Source: Mesorhizobium sp. (GTDB lineage Bacteria > Pseudomonadota > Alphaproteobacteria > Rhizobiales > Rhizobiaceae). Taken from it: a stretch of 64,000 nucleotides of DNA. The translations under genes were made by a program, and so were the position numbers. Within the stretch, counting starts at the first letter, position 1. Each line of letters opens with the position of its first letter. This document shows, one piece after another, positions 54,139 to 63,484 of the stretch. The notes under the pieces are model-generated. The model ran no database searches. It was not told the origin of the DNA and saw only the letters and a list, made by a program, of their open reading frames with translations. The stretch lies in assembly GCF_023954305.1 (NCBI RefSeq), contig NZ_JAMLIG010000001.1, forward strand, positions 1,488,001 through 1,552,000, given 5' to 3'.

Positions 54139-54621
54139 TCCCGGCTGGTTGGTCGGTGGCGGATTCAGGGCTCGGGTGTCAAAGACATCTGATTTCCACT
54201 TCCCGGCTAACGACAATGAATCCCAGGCTTCGTTCCCTGATATTGGGCAGCGTTTCCTTGCCTTTGCCGTCTGAGACCCTGCTGGCGAACGCAGGGAAAG
54301 GCGAGATAACGCGCTGAAATGACGGCGAATTTGTCGCGAGAAGTTGCGGTATTGGCCGAACTGCACGGCGTTTCCCTATTCTTCAGGTCAAAACAGGGAA
54401 ATCACTTCCTGAGACTGGTTCTCTCAGGACTGGCTCCACCAAATCTTCCTCCGCGTTGGCGCGGTGAGCAATCCAACATTCCAATCGCCACGCTGATACC
54501 CACCGTTCGATCGAGGATCGGGCGATCGTTGCGGCTTTGACCTGCGGACCCATTTTCGGCGCCGCGCGCCTGACAGAATACCCGTCTCGTATCCGTTTCC
54601 AATGAGGGGTCGCCGCCGGTG
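54139..54621. other. Non-coding right edge of the island
   Basis: 483 bp without a gene I can support. It holds the tRNA-like direct repeat at 54431-54469. The long minus-strand frame over 53752-54366 is antisense to the ATP-grasp gene in part and not protein-like. Confidence 0.5.
54431..54469 (+). repeat. attR: copy of the tRNA-Ala 3' end
   Basis: It begins TGGCTCCACCAAA, identical to the tRNA 3' end plus flank, then diverges but keeps TCCGCGTT and GCGGT at the same spacing (30 of 39 positions shared with 20837-20875). Upstream, GGTTC-N8-GA sits where the T-loop would be. Confidence 0.6.
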
Positions 54622-55452
54622 TTACACGATGGCAGGGGTGTCGACCTCAATCGATATGCTGCTGGACAGCCTTTCCAGGTCCTCTGCGATTGCCGAGGCG
54701 GCCGAGAGAAGGACCGGCGCATAGCGGGCACAGGCCTCCTGCTCCGAGGAGAAGGCGGAGGTGAAATAGGTCAGGCCGAGGCTTGCCAGCACCTTGCCCG
54801 ACTTGGCGATGATCGGCACCGCGATCGTGTTGGAGTTGCGCGGCTCGACCAGCGAGGACCGCGTGGCGTAGCCGTCGGCGCGGACCTTTCGCACCAGCCG
54901 CGCGAGTTCGGCGGGATGATGGCTGAGCGCGTTCTCCGGATCGTCCGAGCGGCGCAGCACGTCGGTGATGAGCTCGGCTTCCTCTCCTTCGAGGAAGGCG
55001 AAGTAGGCGAGTCCCATGCCGCGGGTGAGCAGGTTCAGGCGCCTGTTGACGGTGCTGTGGAACGGCGACACCGGGCTGTCGGGCACCGTGCTGAAGCGGA
55101 TGATGACGCCGTCATAGTCCGGCAGGGCAATCGCCGTCGGCCATTTGTGCTTGCGCGTGATGGCGACGGCCCAGGCGCGTCCGGCCTCGACCACCAGCGG
55201 CCCCTTGTGGAAGCCGGAGCTGAGCGAGGTGACCAGGGCGCTCACCCTGTAGCCGCCCTCCCGCACGTCGTTTTCGACATAGCCCGCATCCTCCAGCGTC
55301 TTGAGGATGCGCACCAGTGTCGGCTTCGGCAGCTTTGTACGCGCATGCAGCTGCGCGATCGTGTTGATCGGCTGAAGGTTCAGCTCCTGCAGCACGTTCA
55401 TGGCGCGTTCGATGGCCCGGATGCCCACGGTCTCTTCTCCCGACTGATCCAT
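54622..55452 (-). CDS. IclR-family transcriptional regulator
   Basis: A 276-residue regulator. An N-terminal winged helix (about 10-70: AIERAMNVLQELNLQ, AQLHARTKLPKPTLVRILKTLEDAGYV) is followed by the IclR effector domain, with LLTRGMGLAYFAFL and VAVPI-like IAVPIIAKSGKVLASLGLT. It is divergent from the metal-hydrolase-like gene with an 87-bp promoter region and probably controls the catabolic cluster. The open frame continues far upstream only because it is antisense to that cluster. Confidence 0.92.
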   Translation of the reverse strand: MDQSGEETVGIRAIERAMNVLQELNLQPINTIAQLHARTKLPKPTLVRILKTLEDAGYVENDVREGGYRVSALVTSLSSGFHKGPLVVEAGRAWAVAITRKHKWPTAIALPDYDGVIIRFSTVPDSPVSPFHSTVNRRLNLLTRGMGLAYFAFLEGEEAELITDVLRRSDDPENALSHHPAELARLVRKVRADGYATRSSLVEPRNSNTIAVPIIAKSGKVLASLGLTYFTSAFSSEQEACARYAPVLLSAASAIAEDLERLSSSISIEVDTPAIV

Positions 55453-55539
55453 TCCGTCCCACGGAACGGCCGGGACTACCGGTTGAGGCGGGGGACCGTC
55501 AATCACTATGCCTTCGCGGCAGAGAAAAGGACGAATGGC

Positions 55540-56487
55540 ATGGCTGCGGATGATCAGGCGAAACGCAATCGCGAGGAGGCCCGGACGCTGATGGCGACGA
55601 TCGACGATGCGCGGGCCAATCGACTGCTCAAGGGCGCGCTTGACCTTCACGTCCATTCCGGCCCGTCGACCATGCCGCGCCAGGTCGATCACCTGCAGGC
55701 CGCCCAGGAGGCAGTCGATGCCGGCATGCGCGGCGTTCTCTTCAAGGATCACCACTATTCGGTGGCGCCCTTCATCCCCTTGCTCGACCGCGTTCTCGCC
55801 CGGCCGGATTTCGCCATGTTCAGCGGACTGGTGCTCAACAATTCCACCGGGGGTTTCAATCCCTACGTCGTCGACGCCCAGCTCAAGATGGGCGCCAAGC
55901 TGATCTGGATGCCGACCGCGCAGGCGGCCAACCATGTGCGCAGCGCGCATCGCAAGACGCGGCTCGCCTCCAACGTCCAGCTGAAGCCCTCGCCTTTGCT
56001 CAGCCCGCTCGATCCGCTCGGCAACGTGCTCGACCCGGTCAAGCAGATCCTCGATTCCATCGCCGAATTCGACGCGATTCTGTCGTCGGGCCATCTCCAT
56101 GTCTGGGAGATCTGGAAGCTGTTCGACGAGGCTCGCGCGCGCGGCGTCAAACGCCTCTTGATCAACCACCCGATGTATGGGCTGCATTTCAGCTATGACG
56201 ACATCCGCGACCTCGCCCGCCTCGGCGCGGTGGTGGAGCAGTCGGCCGGCCTCTACATCGATTCCCGCTTCAACACCTATTCGCCGCAGGAACTGAAGGA
56301 ACATATCGAGGCAGCCGGCGTCGAGCACTCGTCCATCGGCTCCGACCTTGGCCAGGTCGACAATCCGACGCCGGTCGAGGGCATGCGCCAGGCGATCAAG
56401 CTGTGCCTGGCATTGGGGTTCAGCGACGACGACGTGCGCACCATGGTGGCCACCAATCCGGCCAGGCTGGTCGGCCTCGGCGGCTGA
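55540..56487 (+). CDS. Amidohydrolase-like protein (DUF6282-type)
   Basis: A 315-residue protein with the metal-binding DLHVHSGPS near residue 35, DHHYS near 71 and SSGHLHVWE near 186, then LLINHPMYG and SDLGQVDNP, in the order expected for a TIM-barrel hydrolase of the amidohydrolase superfamily. It starts at ATG 55540. First gene of the cluster, divergent from IclR. The substrate is unknown. Confidence 0.8.
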   Translation: MAADDQAKRNREEARTLMATIDDARANRLLKGALDLHVHSGPSTMPRQVDHLQAAQEAVDAGMRGVLFKDHHYSVAPFIPLLDRVLARPDFAMFSGLVLNNSTGGFNPYVVDAQLKMGAKLIWMPTAQAANHVRSAHRKTRLASNVQLKPSPLLSPLDPLGNVLDPVKQILDSIAEFDAILSSGHLHVWEIWKLFDEARARGVKRLLINHPMYGLHFSYDDIRDLARLGAVVEQSAGLYIDSRFNTYSPQELKEHIEAAGVEHSSIGSDLGQVDNPTPVEGMRQAIKLCLALGFSDDDVRTMVATNPARLVGLGG

Positions 56488-56493
56488 GCCGCC

Positions 56494-57510
56494 GTGCGCG
56501 TCGTCGAAATCGCCTGGCCGGGAGGCCCGGAGGTCCTGCGCATCGTCGAGCGCGGCGTGCCGCAGCCGGGCGAAGGCGAGGTGCTCCTCAGGGTCGCGGC
56601 CGCCGGCGTCAACCGCCCCGACATCCAGCAGCGGCGCGGCCTCTATCCGCCGCCGCCGGGCGCCACCGACATCCCCGGGCTCGACGTGGCCGGCATCGTC
56701 CATGCGGCGGGCCCGGGCGTGCGGGGCCTTGCGGTCGGCGCCGCCGTCTGCGCGCTGGCCAATGGCGGCGGCTACGCCGACTACTGCGTCGTGCCGGCGG
56801 TGCAATGCATGCCCGCTCCGCGAGGATTGAGCTTCATCGAGGCGGCGTCCCTGCCGGAGGTGTTCTTCACTGCCTGGAACAACATCGTCTGGCTTGCCCG
56901 GCTCGCCTCTGGAGAGACGCTGCTGGTCCACGGCGGCACCAGCGGCGTCGGCATGGCGGCCATCCAGATCGCGCGGCAGCTGTTCGGCGCGCGCGTGCTC
57001 GCGACCGCCAGCAGCGAAGAGAAGCGCGCGGTGTGCCTCGACGCGGGCGCCGAAGCCGCCTTCGACTACAGGGGCGACTGGGACGCTCGGATCCGCCGGC
57101 ACCTGTTGGGGTCGGGCGTCGACATCATCCTCGACGGACAGGCCGGCCCGGCCACGCAGCGGCAGCTCGATCTCCTCAACGAGGACGGCCGGCTGGTCTT
57201 CATCGCTAGCCACCAGGGCGAGTTCGCCGAGATCAACATGCGCCAGCTCGTCCGCCGGCGGCTGACCGTCACCGGCTCGACCCTGAGGCCGCGATCCGCC
57301 GACTACAAGGGCCGGCTCGCGCGCGAACTGGTCGAGCGCGTCTGGCCGCTGCTGGAGGACGGGCGCATCGCGACCCGCATCCACGCCGCCCTGCCCTTCG
57401 ATCAGGTGCAGGCGGCCCACGCGATCCTCGACGAGAACCGGCAGATCGGCAAGGTCGTGCTGATCGTCGATGCCGACCTCGGGGCAAGCGTCCCACACCC
57501 TCGGGCCTGA
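56494..57510 (+). CDS. NAD(P)H:quinone oxidoreductase (zinc-free MDR family)
   Basis: A 338-residue medium-chain reductase close to quinone oxidoreductase PIG3/QOR. VNRPDIQQRRGLYPPPPG, IPGLDVAGIV and the nucleotide-binding GGTSGVGMAAIQIARQL are typical, and the C-terminal RQLVRRRLTVTGSTLRPRS matches the PIG3 group. The zinc ligands of alcohol dehydrogenases are absent. It starts with GTG six bases after the previous stop, so it is co-translated. Confidence 0.88.
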   Translation: MRVVEIAWPGGPEVLRIVERGVPQPGEGEVLLRVAAAGVNRPDIQQRRGLYPPPPGATDIPGLDVAGIVHAAGPGVRGLAVGAAVCALANGGGYADYCVVPAVQCMPAPRGLSFIEAASLPEVFFTAWNNIVWLARLASGETLLVHGGTSGVGMAAIQIARQLFGARVLATASSEEKRAVCLDAGAEAAFDYRGDWDARIRRHLLGSGVDIILDGQAGPATQRQLDLLNEDGRLVFIASHQGEFAEINMRQLVRRRLTVTGSTLRPRSADYKGRLARELVERVWPLLEDGRIATRIHAALPFDQVQAAHAILDENRQIGKVVLIVDADLGASVPHPRA

Positions 57511-57521
57511 CGCGGCCGCAT

Positions 57522-57553
57522 GACGTATGGGCAGCTTGCGCTGCCCATACGTC
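57522..57553. terminator. Shared hairpin between convergent genes
   Basis: A perfect 14-bp stem (GACGTATGGGCAGC and its complement) with a TTGC loop, in the 55-bp gap between two convergent genes. It lacks a strong T run, so it may be a bidirectional, partly Rho-assisted terminator. Confidence 0.6.
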
Positions 57554-57565
57554 GCCTCGACGGGT

Positions 57566-58477
57566 TCAGTTCCCGGGCATCGGGTAGTCGGCTTCGTTCA
57601 GCACCCAGCCGGGCTTCATCGAGAAATCCATGCGCGGCGGGGCGAAGATGTCGACGAGCTGGTTGACGCCATCCCCCTCCGCGGTCGTCGTATGGATCGA
57701 AGGCGGCGGGATGACGCAGATCGAGGGCGACTCGCAGAACAGATGCTCGTCCTCGCGCCAGACGTTCATGTTGGTCGTCCACGGCCAGCGCAGGTGATGC
57801 GTGAACGCGCCGGTCAGCGCCAGCGAGCACTGCTCGAAATCGTCGTGGTGGTGCGGCGAGACCTTGTCGCGTGCGCGGGGCCCGACCCGCGGCGTTAGAT
57901 AGTTGATCATGAAAGTGGTGCAGCGATAGATGCGCCCGAAGCGGGACGGATCCTCCGGCACGTCGAGCGTGTACCACCTCACCTTGAACCCGCCGGGCGG
58001 ATCGGGCCAGGGCTGGAACGGCGGCACGTTCGGATGCGGGCCGCTGAAGGCCGCCGCGTTGGAAGCCGCATCCGCCATGTCCTTCGACTTCGGCGTGAAC
58101 AGCCTGACCAGCGTTCCGCTGGTCAGCATGCGGATGGAGCTTTTTCCCGGCGGTACGAAAGCGACCGAGTAGCCCGGCACGACGGTCGAACCGTCGGCGG
58201 TCGCGATCTCCACGCGGGTCTCCGCATCCGGCACGATGACGGCGTATTCGTCCGGTTGGTCCGAGCGTGAGAAGACGCCGCCCTGTTTCGCCTCGCTGTA
58301 GGCGACGACGAAGTTCTGGCCGCGGCTGATCCAGGTCCTGCCGTTGGCGTCATCTTCCTGCGGGGCCGTCTCGTAGAAGAGCGCGAGCTCGGACCCGAAG
58401 AAGCTCTCGTGCACTCGTGCGGGCGCCGGTTTCGGACTGCCCGCCAATGTGGATCGCGGATCGCTCTGGTCGTACAT
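57566..58477 (-). CDS. Double-cupin-like protein of unknown function
   Basis: A 303-residue protein. The C-terminal half carries a cupin metal site (VSPHHHDDFEQCSLALTGAF, then PPPSIHTTTAEG). The N-terminal half looks like a degenerate cupin (YAVIVPDAETRVEIATADG, YSVAFVPPG). No signal peptide. It is in a catabolic cluster and could be a dioxygenase, isomerase or ligand-binding protein. Confidence 0.75.
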   Translation of the reverse strand: MYDQSDPRSTLAGSPKPAPARVHESFFGSELALFYETAPQEDDANGRTWISRGQNFVVAYSEAKQGGVFSRSDQPDEYAVIVPDAETRVEIATADGSTVVPGYSVAFVPPGKSSIRMLTSGTLVRLFTPKSKDMADAASNAAAFSGPHPNVPPFQPWPDPPGGFKVRWYTLDVPEDPSRFGRIYRCTTFMINYLTPRVGPRARDKVSPHHHDDFEQCSLALTGAFTHHLRWPWTTNMNVWREDEHLFCESPSICVIPPPSIHTTTAEGDGVNQLVDIFAPPRMDFSMKPGWVLNEADYPMPGN

Positions 58478-58524
58478 GCTCTGCCTCCTTCTGATATCTG
58501 TTCGGGTTCCGCGGGCTGAAGCGC

Positions 58525-59418
58525 TCAGGCGGGCAAGGGCGCCTGCTTCCTGAGGCCGAGGATCGCACGGGCTTCACCCGGCGTGGCGATCTGGCCTCCG
58601 AGGTCGCGGACGATGCGGGCGGCCTTGGCGACGAGGGCGGCGTTGCTTTCGGCGAGCACGCCCTTCTCGAGATAGATGTTGTCCTCCAGGCCGACGCGCA
58701 CGTGGCCGCCAAGCAGCCAGCTTTGCGCCAGCATCGGAAACTCCCAACGCCCGACGCCGAAGGCGCTCCAAGGCGCGGCGGGCGGCAGCAGCGACTTCAT
58801 GTACATCAGCGTTTCGGGGGTCGCGATCGCGCCGTAGCGGACGCCGAGAACGATCTGGAACAGGGTCGATGCGGGGAGCCGGCCCTGCTCGATGAAATGG
58901 TTGCCGAGCTGGATGTCGCCTGAATCGAATACTTCCAGCTCCGGCTTCACGCCCGCCTCGGCGATCAGTTCGGCCATGATCGCGAGATTGGCCGGCGTGT
59001 TGATGACGATCGAGGAGCCGGAATACATGGTGTTGAGGTCGAGGCTGCACAGTTCCGGCCGCAAAGCCTGGATGTGCGCGACGCGGGGTTCGGGCCGCAT
59101 CAGCGTCGTCCCCGGCGCGGCGACACTCGGATCGGCCTCGCTCGGCACGAAGCGCTGGCCCGGTCCCGTCGTCAGGTTGATGACGACATCCTCTTCCGCG
59201 GCGCGCAGGCGCTCCACCACCTCGCGGTAGTGCGCGAGCTCCATGCTCGGGCGCCCGTCCGGGTGGCGCACATGGATGTGGACGATCGCCGCGCCCGCGC
59301 GTGCCGCCTTGATGCAGGACTGGGCGATCTGCTCCGGCGTGACCGGCAGATGAGGCGTCTGCTGGCGCGTGGTGATGTTTCCGGTGACGGCGCAGCTGAT
59401 GATGGTCGGATTGGCCAA
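58525..59418 (-). CDS. Beta-keto acid cleavage enzyme (BKACE/DUF849)
   Basis: A 297-residue TIM-barrel Zn enzyme that cleaves a beta-keto acid with acetyl-CoA to give acetoacetate and a new CoA ester (as Kce in lysine fermentation). ISCAVTGNITT near the start, AAIVHIHVRHPDGRPS with the zinc His pair, LTTGPGQRF and VGLEDNIYLEKGV are the family's marks. I prefer the TTG at 59418, where family similarity begins; the ribosome binding site is weak. The particular keto acid is unknown. Confidence 0.88.
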   Translation of the reverse strand: MANPTIISCAVTGNITTRQQTPHLPVTPEQIAQSCIKAARAGAAIVHIHVRHPDGRPSMELAHYREVVERLRAAEEDVVINLTTGPGQRFVPSEADPSVAAPGTTLMRPEPRVAHIQALRPELCSLDLNTMYSGSSIVINTPANLAIMAELIAEAGVKPELEVFDSGDIQLGNHFIEQGRLPASTLFQIVLGVRYGAIATPETLMYMKSLLPPAAPWSAFGVGRWEFPMLAQSWLLGGHVRVGLEDNIYLEKGVLAESNAALVAKAARIVRDLGGQIATPGEARAILGLRKQAPLPA

Positions 59419-59625
59419 GGGGGAGGCTTTCTCTGCGTGGCAGTGCTGAAGATCGCTTGTGTCGCGCCTTGCTCGCACCCGGATCGCGGCGAGGGCAACG
59501 CCGACGCGCGGCCGTTTCGCGGCGGGAAACGCCGCCCCGAGCGTTCCGGTCTGCGAAATAGACCCTATTCTCCGACCCTTGCTGTCCTTTCACGCGATAG
59601 AAGGGGCCATTCAGTTGGACACGCC

Positions 59626-60399
59626 ATGACCGAAAACCGCCCCGCCTTCGCCGCCTTCCGTCAAAGACTCCTGGCCAGGGAGCGGCTGATCGGGACGTTC
59701 CTCAAGCTGCCGACGACGCAGGTCATCGAGATTCTCGGATCGATCGGCTACGACTTCGTCATCATCGACCAGGAGCATGCCGCGCTCGACCGCAGCATCA
59801 CCGACCTGATGATCTTCGCCGCGCGCGCCGCCAACGTCGCGCCGATCGTGCGGATCCCCGAATTCACGGAGTCCTCTGTCCTGGGCGCGCTGGATTCCGG
59901 CGCCATGGGCATCATGGTTCCGCACGTGACCTCGGTCGAGAAGGCGCGGGCAATCGCGCGCAGCGCCCGCTACAAGGGCGGCAGCCGCGGCTTTGCCGGT
60001 CTCACCCGCGCCGGCCACTGGGGCAGCGTGGGTGCCGTCGCTCACATGGCCGCGCAGGATTCGCAGGTGGCGGTGGTCGCGATGATCGAAGATCAACAGG
60101 CGATTGATCTCGCCGGCGACATCGCGCGGGTCGAGGGCATCGACGCGCTCTTCATCGGGCGCGGCGATCTAACCGCCTCTTTCGGCGAGGATCCCGACGC
60201 GGGGACGAAGGTGGCGGACATCAGCCGGCGCGTCGCGGCAGCTGCGCGGGAGGCGGACGTTCCCCTGATGATGCTACCCACCGGACGGGCCGATTTCGAG
60301 TTTGCAACGGAGCTTGGAGCGACGGCTTTGGCCTTTTCGAGCGATCATGGCTTTATCCGTTCGGCGGCCGCCGCCGTGATCAAGGACTATGCCGGCTGA
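59626..60399 (+). CDS. HpcH/HpaI-family aldolase
   Basis: A 257-residue class II aldolase/citrate-lyase-like enzyme. IGTFLKLPT, the catalytic FVIIDQEHAALD, GIMVPHVTSVEKAR and FIGRGDLTASFG (metal Asp) are all in place. Members split 4-hydroxy-2-oxo acids to pyruvate plus an aldehyde. Divergent from the BKACE gene with a 207-bp gap. Confidence 0.9.
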   Translation: MTENRPAFAAFRQRLLARERLIGTFLKLPTTQVIEILGSIGYDFVIIDQEHAALDRSITDLMIFAARAANVAPIVRIPEFTESSVLGALDSGAMGIMVPHVTSVEKARAIARSARYKGGSRGFAGLTRAGHWGSVGAVAHMAAQDSQVAVVAMIEDQQAIDLAGDIARVEGIDALFIGRGDLTASFGEDPDAGTKVADISRRVAAAAREADVPLMMLPTGRADFEFATELGATALAFSSDHGFIRSAAAAVIKDYAG

Positions 60400-60495
60400 G
60401 GTCGGGTTCGCGGCGCCGGTAGAACGCAAGCCGTCACGACAAGGCGGGCGGAAGATGATCATCCGGCAGACCGCCGGGAGGAAGGAACGCAATCG

Positions 60496-61257
60496 ATGGC
60501 AGCGATCGAAGTGCCCGCGCTCGCCGTGCCGCGCACGGTTCTGGTCACCGGCGGCAGCGGCGGCATAGGCCGCGCCGTCGCCGCGCGGCTCGCCGAACTC
60601 GGATCCCGGGTGGCGGTCGGCTACAACAGCCGGAGGGACGCCGCCGAGGAGGTCGTGTCGGGACTGCGCGGAGAAGGTCACTGCGCGATCCGCATCGCCA
60701 TCGACGACCCCGCGTCGATCGAAGCGGCAAGGGCCGCGCTCGAGGAACGCTTCGGCCAGCTGGACGCGCTGGTGAATTCGGGCGGCGCGACGACGCCGGT
60801 TCCGGCCAATGATCTCGATGCGCTGACCGACGAAATCTTCGACCGGACAGTGCTGCTCAACCTGCGCGGCCCATTCGCCGTTATCCGGGCTATGCGCCCG
60901 CTCCTGGAGCGGGGCGGGAACGCGGCGATCGTCAACGTGTCTTCGATCGCGGCGCGCACCGGCGTCGGCAGCAGCCTCGCCTATCTCGCGGCCAAGGGCG
61001 GGCTGGATTCGCTGACGATCGCGCTTGCCAAGGTCCTGGCTCCAAGGGTTCGGGTCTTTTCCGTCTCGCCGGCCGGCGTCGACACCGATTTCGTGCCCAA
61101 CCGCACACGCGAACAGCTCGAACGGACGGCGGAGAAGTTCCCGCTCCGCCGGGTCACCGTTCCGGACGATGTCGCGCGGGCGGTTGTAGCGTGTATCGTC
61201 AGCCTCACCAGTTCGACCGGAATCGTCGTTCCGGTCGACGAGGGTCGCCACCTCTAG
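60496..61257 (+). CDS. SDR-family oxidoreductase
   Basis: A 253-residue short-chain dehydrogenase with the complete set: cofactor loop TGGSGGIGRAVA (residues 16-27), NSGGAT in place of NNAG, catalytic Ser in NVSSIAAR and YLAAK (YxxxK). Probably an NADP-dependent reductase or dehydrogenase of the unknown substrate. GGAAGGAACG lies before the ATG at 60496. Confidence 0.9.
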   Translation: MAAIEVPALAVPRTVLVTGGSGGIGRAVAARLAELGSRVAVGYNSRRDAAEEVVSGLRGEGHCAIRIAIDDPASIEAARAALEERFGQLDALVNSGGATTPVPANDLDALTDEIFDRTVLLNLRGPFAVIRAMRPLLERGGNAAIVNVSSIAARTGVGSSLAYLAAKGGLDSLTIALAKVLAPRVRVFSVSPAGVDTDFVPNRTREQLERTAEKFPLRRVTVPDDVARAVVACIVSLTSSTGIVVPVDEGRHL

Positions 61258-61442
61258 GGGGAGGTGCCAACTGGGCTGCGGGGCGATGGGGGCCGGCCCG
61301 CGCCGGCACATGTCGCCGGTCTTGTCGAGCCGCGGACAGGCAGCAGGAGGAGACTATCGATGACCACGACTTGCTTTGGAGCCCGCACCCGGCTCGTGTC
61401 TTCCGTCATGCGAGACTTGTTGCCAGCAAGGGAGAGGATCGG

Positions 61443-61901
61443 ATGAAAGCCACCCAGGACGCCGCGCTCGGGGTCTTCTTCGCGGCGATCGGCATCGCGG
61501 CCGGCGCGATCGCGCTCACCTATCCGTTCGGCACGCCGAGCCGCATGGGGCCGGGCTTCTTCCCCGTGATCATTTCCGTGCTGATGACGCTGACGGGCAT
61601 GGCCGTGCTGTTGCGTGCCTACCGCGCGGGCTCGCCCGCCGTCGAGCCGGTCACGTGGCGCGCGGTCGTCATCATACCGCTCATGATCGCAGCCTTCGGC
61701 TTGCTGGTCGACGGGCTGGGACTGCCGCTGGCGGTGTTGCTGCTCGTCGTCGGCACGGCGGCGGCCAGCGTCAAATTCGAACTCAGCTGGAAAGCCGCCG
61801 CCGGCGCCGCCGCGTTCTCGGCGATCTGCGCGCTTCTCTTCGTCAAGGTGCTGGGCCTGCCCATACCGCTCGCCGGCAGCTGGCTGCCGTTCTCAGGCTG
61901 A
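61443..61901 (+). CDS. Tripartite tricarboxylate transporter TctB-family protein
   Basis: A 152-residue small membrane subunit with four hydrophobic segments. GVFFAAIGIAAGAIALTYPFG followed by RMGPGFFPVIISVLM is the TctB hallmark. GAGAGG precedes the start at 61443. It is followed by TctA after 25 bp. The periplasmic TctC is not in the window. Confidence 0.88.
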   Translation: MKATQDAALGVFFAAIGIAAGAIALTYPFGTPSRMGPGFFPVIISVLMTLTGMAVLLRAYRAGSPAVEPVTWRAVVIIPLMIAAFGLLVDGLGLPLAVLLLVVGTAAASVKFELSWKAAAGAAAFSAICALLFVKVLGLPIPLAGSWLPFSG

Positions 61902-61926
61902 ACCGAGCAACGCCGGGAGGGCGCGG

Positions 61927-63432
61927 ATGGACATCTTCAACGGGCTGATGCTGGGGCTTTCGACCGCCACCACGCTGTCGAACTTCACCTATTGCTTCTT
62001 CGGCGTGTTCCTCGGCACGGCCGTGGGCGTCTTGCCGGGGCTGGGTCCCATCGCGACGATCTCGATGCTGCTGCCGTTCACGTTCGGCCTGCCGGTCGAC
62101 ACGGCGCTGATCATGCTGGCCGGAATCTTCTACGGTTCGCAATATGGCGGCTCCACCACCGCGATCCTGATGAACCTGCCGGGCGAAGCCTCGTCGGTCG
62201 TCACCACGCTCGACGGCCACGAGATGGCCAAGCAGGGAAAGGCCGGACGGGCGCTGGCGGCCGCTGCCATCGGCAGCTTCTTCGCTGGCACGGTCGGCAC
62301 TCTGTTCATCGCGGTCGCCGCGCCTGTTCTAGCGGGGCTGGCGCTGACCTTCGGCCCGGCCGAGTATTTCTCCCTCATCGTGCTCGGCCTCGTCACCTCC
62401 ATGGTTCTCACCAGCGGGTCGCTGTTGACGGCGTTCGGCATGGCGCTGCTCGGCATGATCTTCGGCATGGTCGGCACGGATATCAATTCCGGCTTTTCGC
62501 GCTACACGTTCGGTTCGGCGAACCTGCTCGACGGGCTCGATTTCGTGGTCATCGCGACCGGCGTGTTCGGCCTGGGCGACGTGCTCGCCAACCTCCAGAA
62601 CGAGCATGCCCGCGCCGCCAGCGTCGCGCCCGTGAGCCGGCTCTACCCGACCCGGGAGGACTGGCGGCGGATGACGGCGCCGATCCTGCGCGGCACCGGC
62701 ATAGGGGTGGCGCTCGGCATCCTGCCCGGCGCCGGCGTCCTGCTTGCGTCGTTCTCGGCTTACGCGATGGAGAAGAAGATCTCCCGCCGGCCAGAGGATT
62801 TCGGCAAAGGCGCGATCGAAGGCGTGGCGGCGCCGGAGGCGGCCAACAACGCCGCGGCGCAGACCTGCTTCATCCCGATGCTGACGCTCGGCCTGCCCGG
62901 CACGGCGACGATGGCGCTGATGATCGGCGCGCTCGTCGTCCAGGGCGTCCAGCCCGGCCCGGAAATGCTGACGCAGCAGCCGGCGCTGTTCTGGGGGCTC
63001 GTCGTGTCGATGTGGATTGGCAACCTTCTGCTGCTGCTGCTCAACCTGCCGCTGGTCGGCATGTGGGCCAGGCTGATCGCAGTGCCCTACCGCTTTCTCT
63101 TCCCGCTGATCTGCGTGTTCACCGCCATCGGCGTCTACTCGATCAACAACAATGTCTTCGACGTCTACCTGATGGCGCTGTTCGGGGTGCTCGGCTTCTT
63201 CTTCCGCAAGGTCGGCGCGGAGCCTGCGCCGCTCATCCTGGCGCTGATCCTGGGACCGATGGCGGAGGAATACCTGCGCCGCACGCTGCTGATCTCTCAC
63301 GGCGACGCGACGGTGTTCTTCACCAGCCCGGTCAGCCTGGGCATCCTCGTCATCACCGTGCTGCTGCTGATGTCGATCCTTTCGCCCCACTTCCGCAAGG
63401 TCCGGGAAGAGGGCCTGCAGGAAGCGGACTGA
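61927..63432 (+). CDS. Tripartite tricarboxylate transporter permease TctA
   Basis: A 501-residue large membrane subunit with about ten to twelve helices. GVFLGTAVGVLPGLGPIATISMLLPFTF and FYGSQYGGSTTAILMNLPGE are the two conserved loops of the family, and GVAAPEAANNAAAQTCFIPML matches the second repeat. It carries sodium-coupled uptake of a (tri)carboxylate bound by a TctC protein coded elsewhere. Confidence 0.95.
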   Translation: MDIFNGLMLGLSTATTLSNFTYCFFGVFLGTAVGVLPGLGPIATISMLLPFTFGLPVDTALIMLAGIFYGSQYGGSTTAILMNLPGEASSVVTTLDGHEMAKQGKAGRALAAAAIGSFFAGTVGTLFIAVAAPVLAGLALTFGPAEYFSLIVLGLVTSMVLTSGSLLTAFGMALLGMIFGMVGTDINSGFSRYTFGSANLLDGLDFVVIATGVFGLGDVLANLQNEHARAASVAPVSRLYPTREDWRRMTAPILRGTGIGVALGILPGAGVLLASFSAYAMEKKISRRPEDFGKGAIEGVAAPEAANNAAAQTCFIPMLTLGLPGTATMALMIGALVVQGVQPGPEMLTQQPALFWGLVVSMWIGNLLLLLLNLPLVGMWARLIAVPYRFLFPLICVFTAIGVYSINNNVFDVYLMALFGVLGFFFRKVGAEPAPLILALILGPMAEEYLRRTLLISHGDATVFFTSPVSLGILVITVLLLMSILSPHFRKVREEGLQEAD

Positions 63433-63484
63433 GCGACGCCTGTGTCCGGCACGCGCCGGGCCACCGAACCAGCGAGGACCAGCC

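Noticed and set aside
54622..57498. 958-aa minus-strand frame ending in the IclR regulator
   Set aside because: Only the last 276 residues are IclR-like. The rest is antisense to the amidohydrolase-like and quinone oxidoreductase genes, so it is not a fusion.
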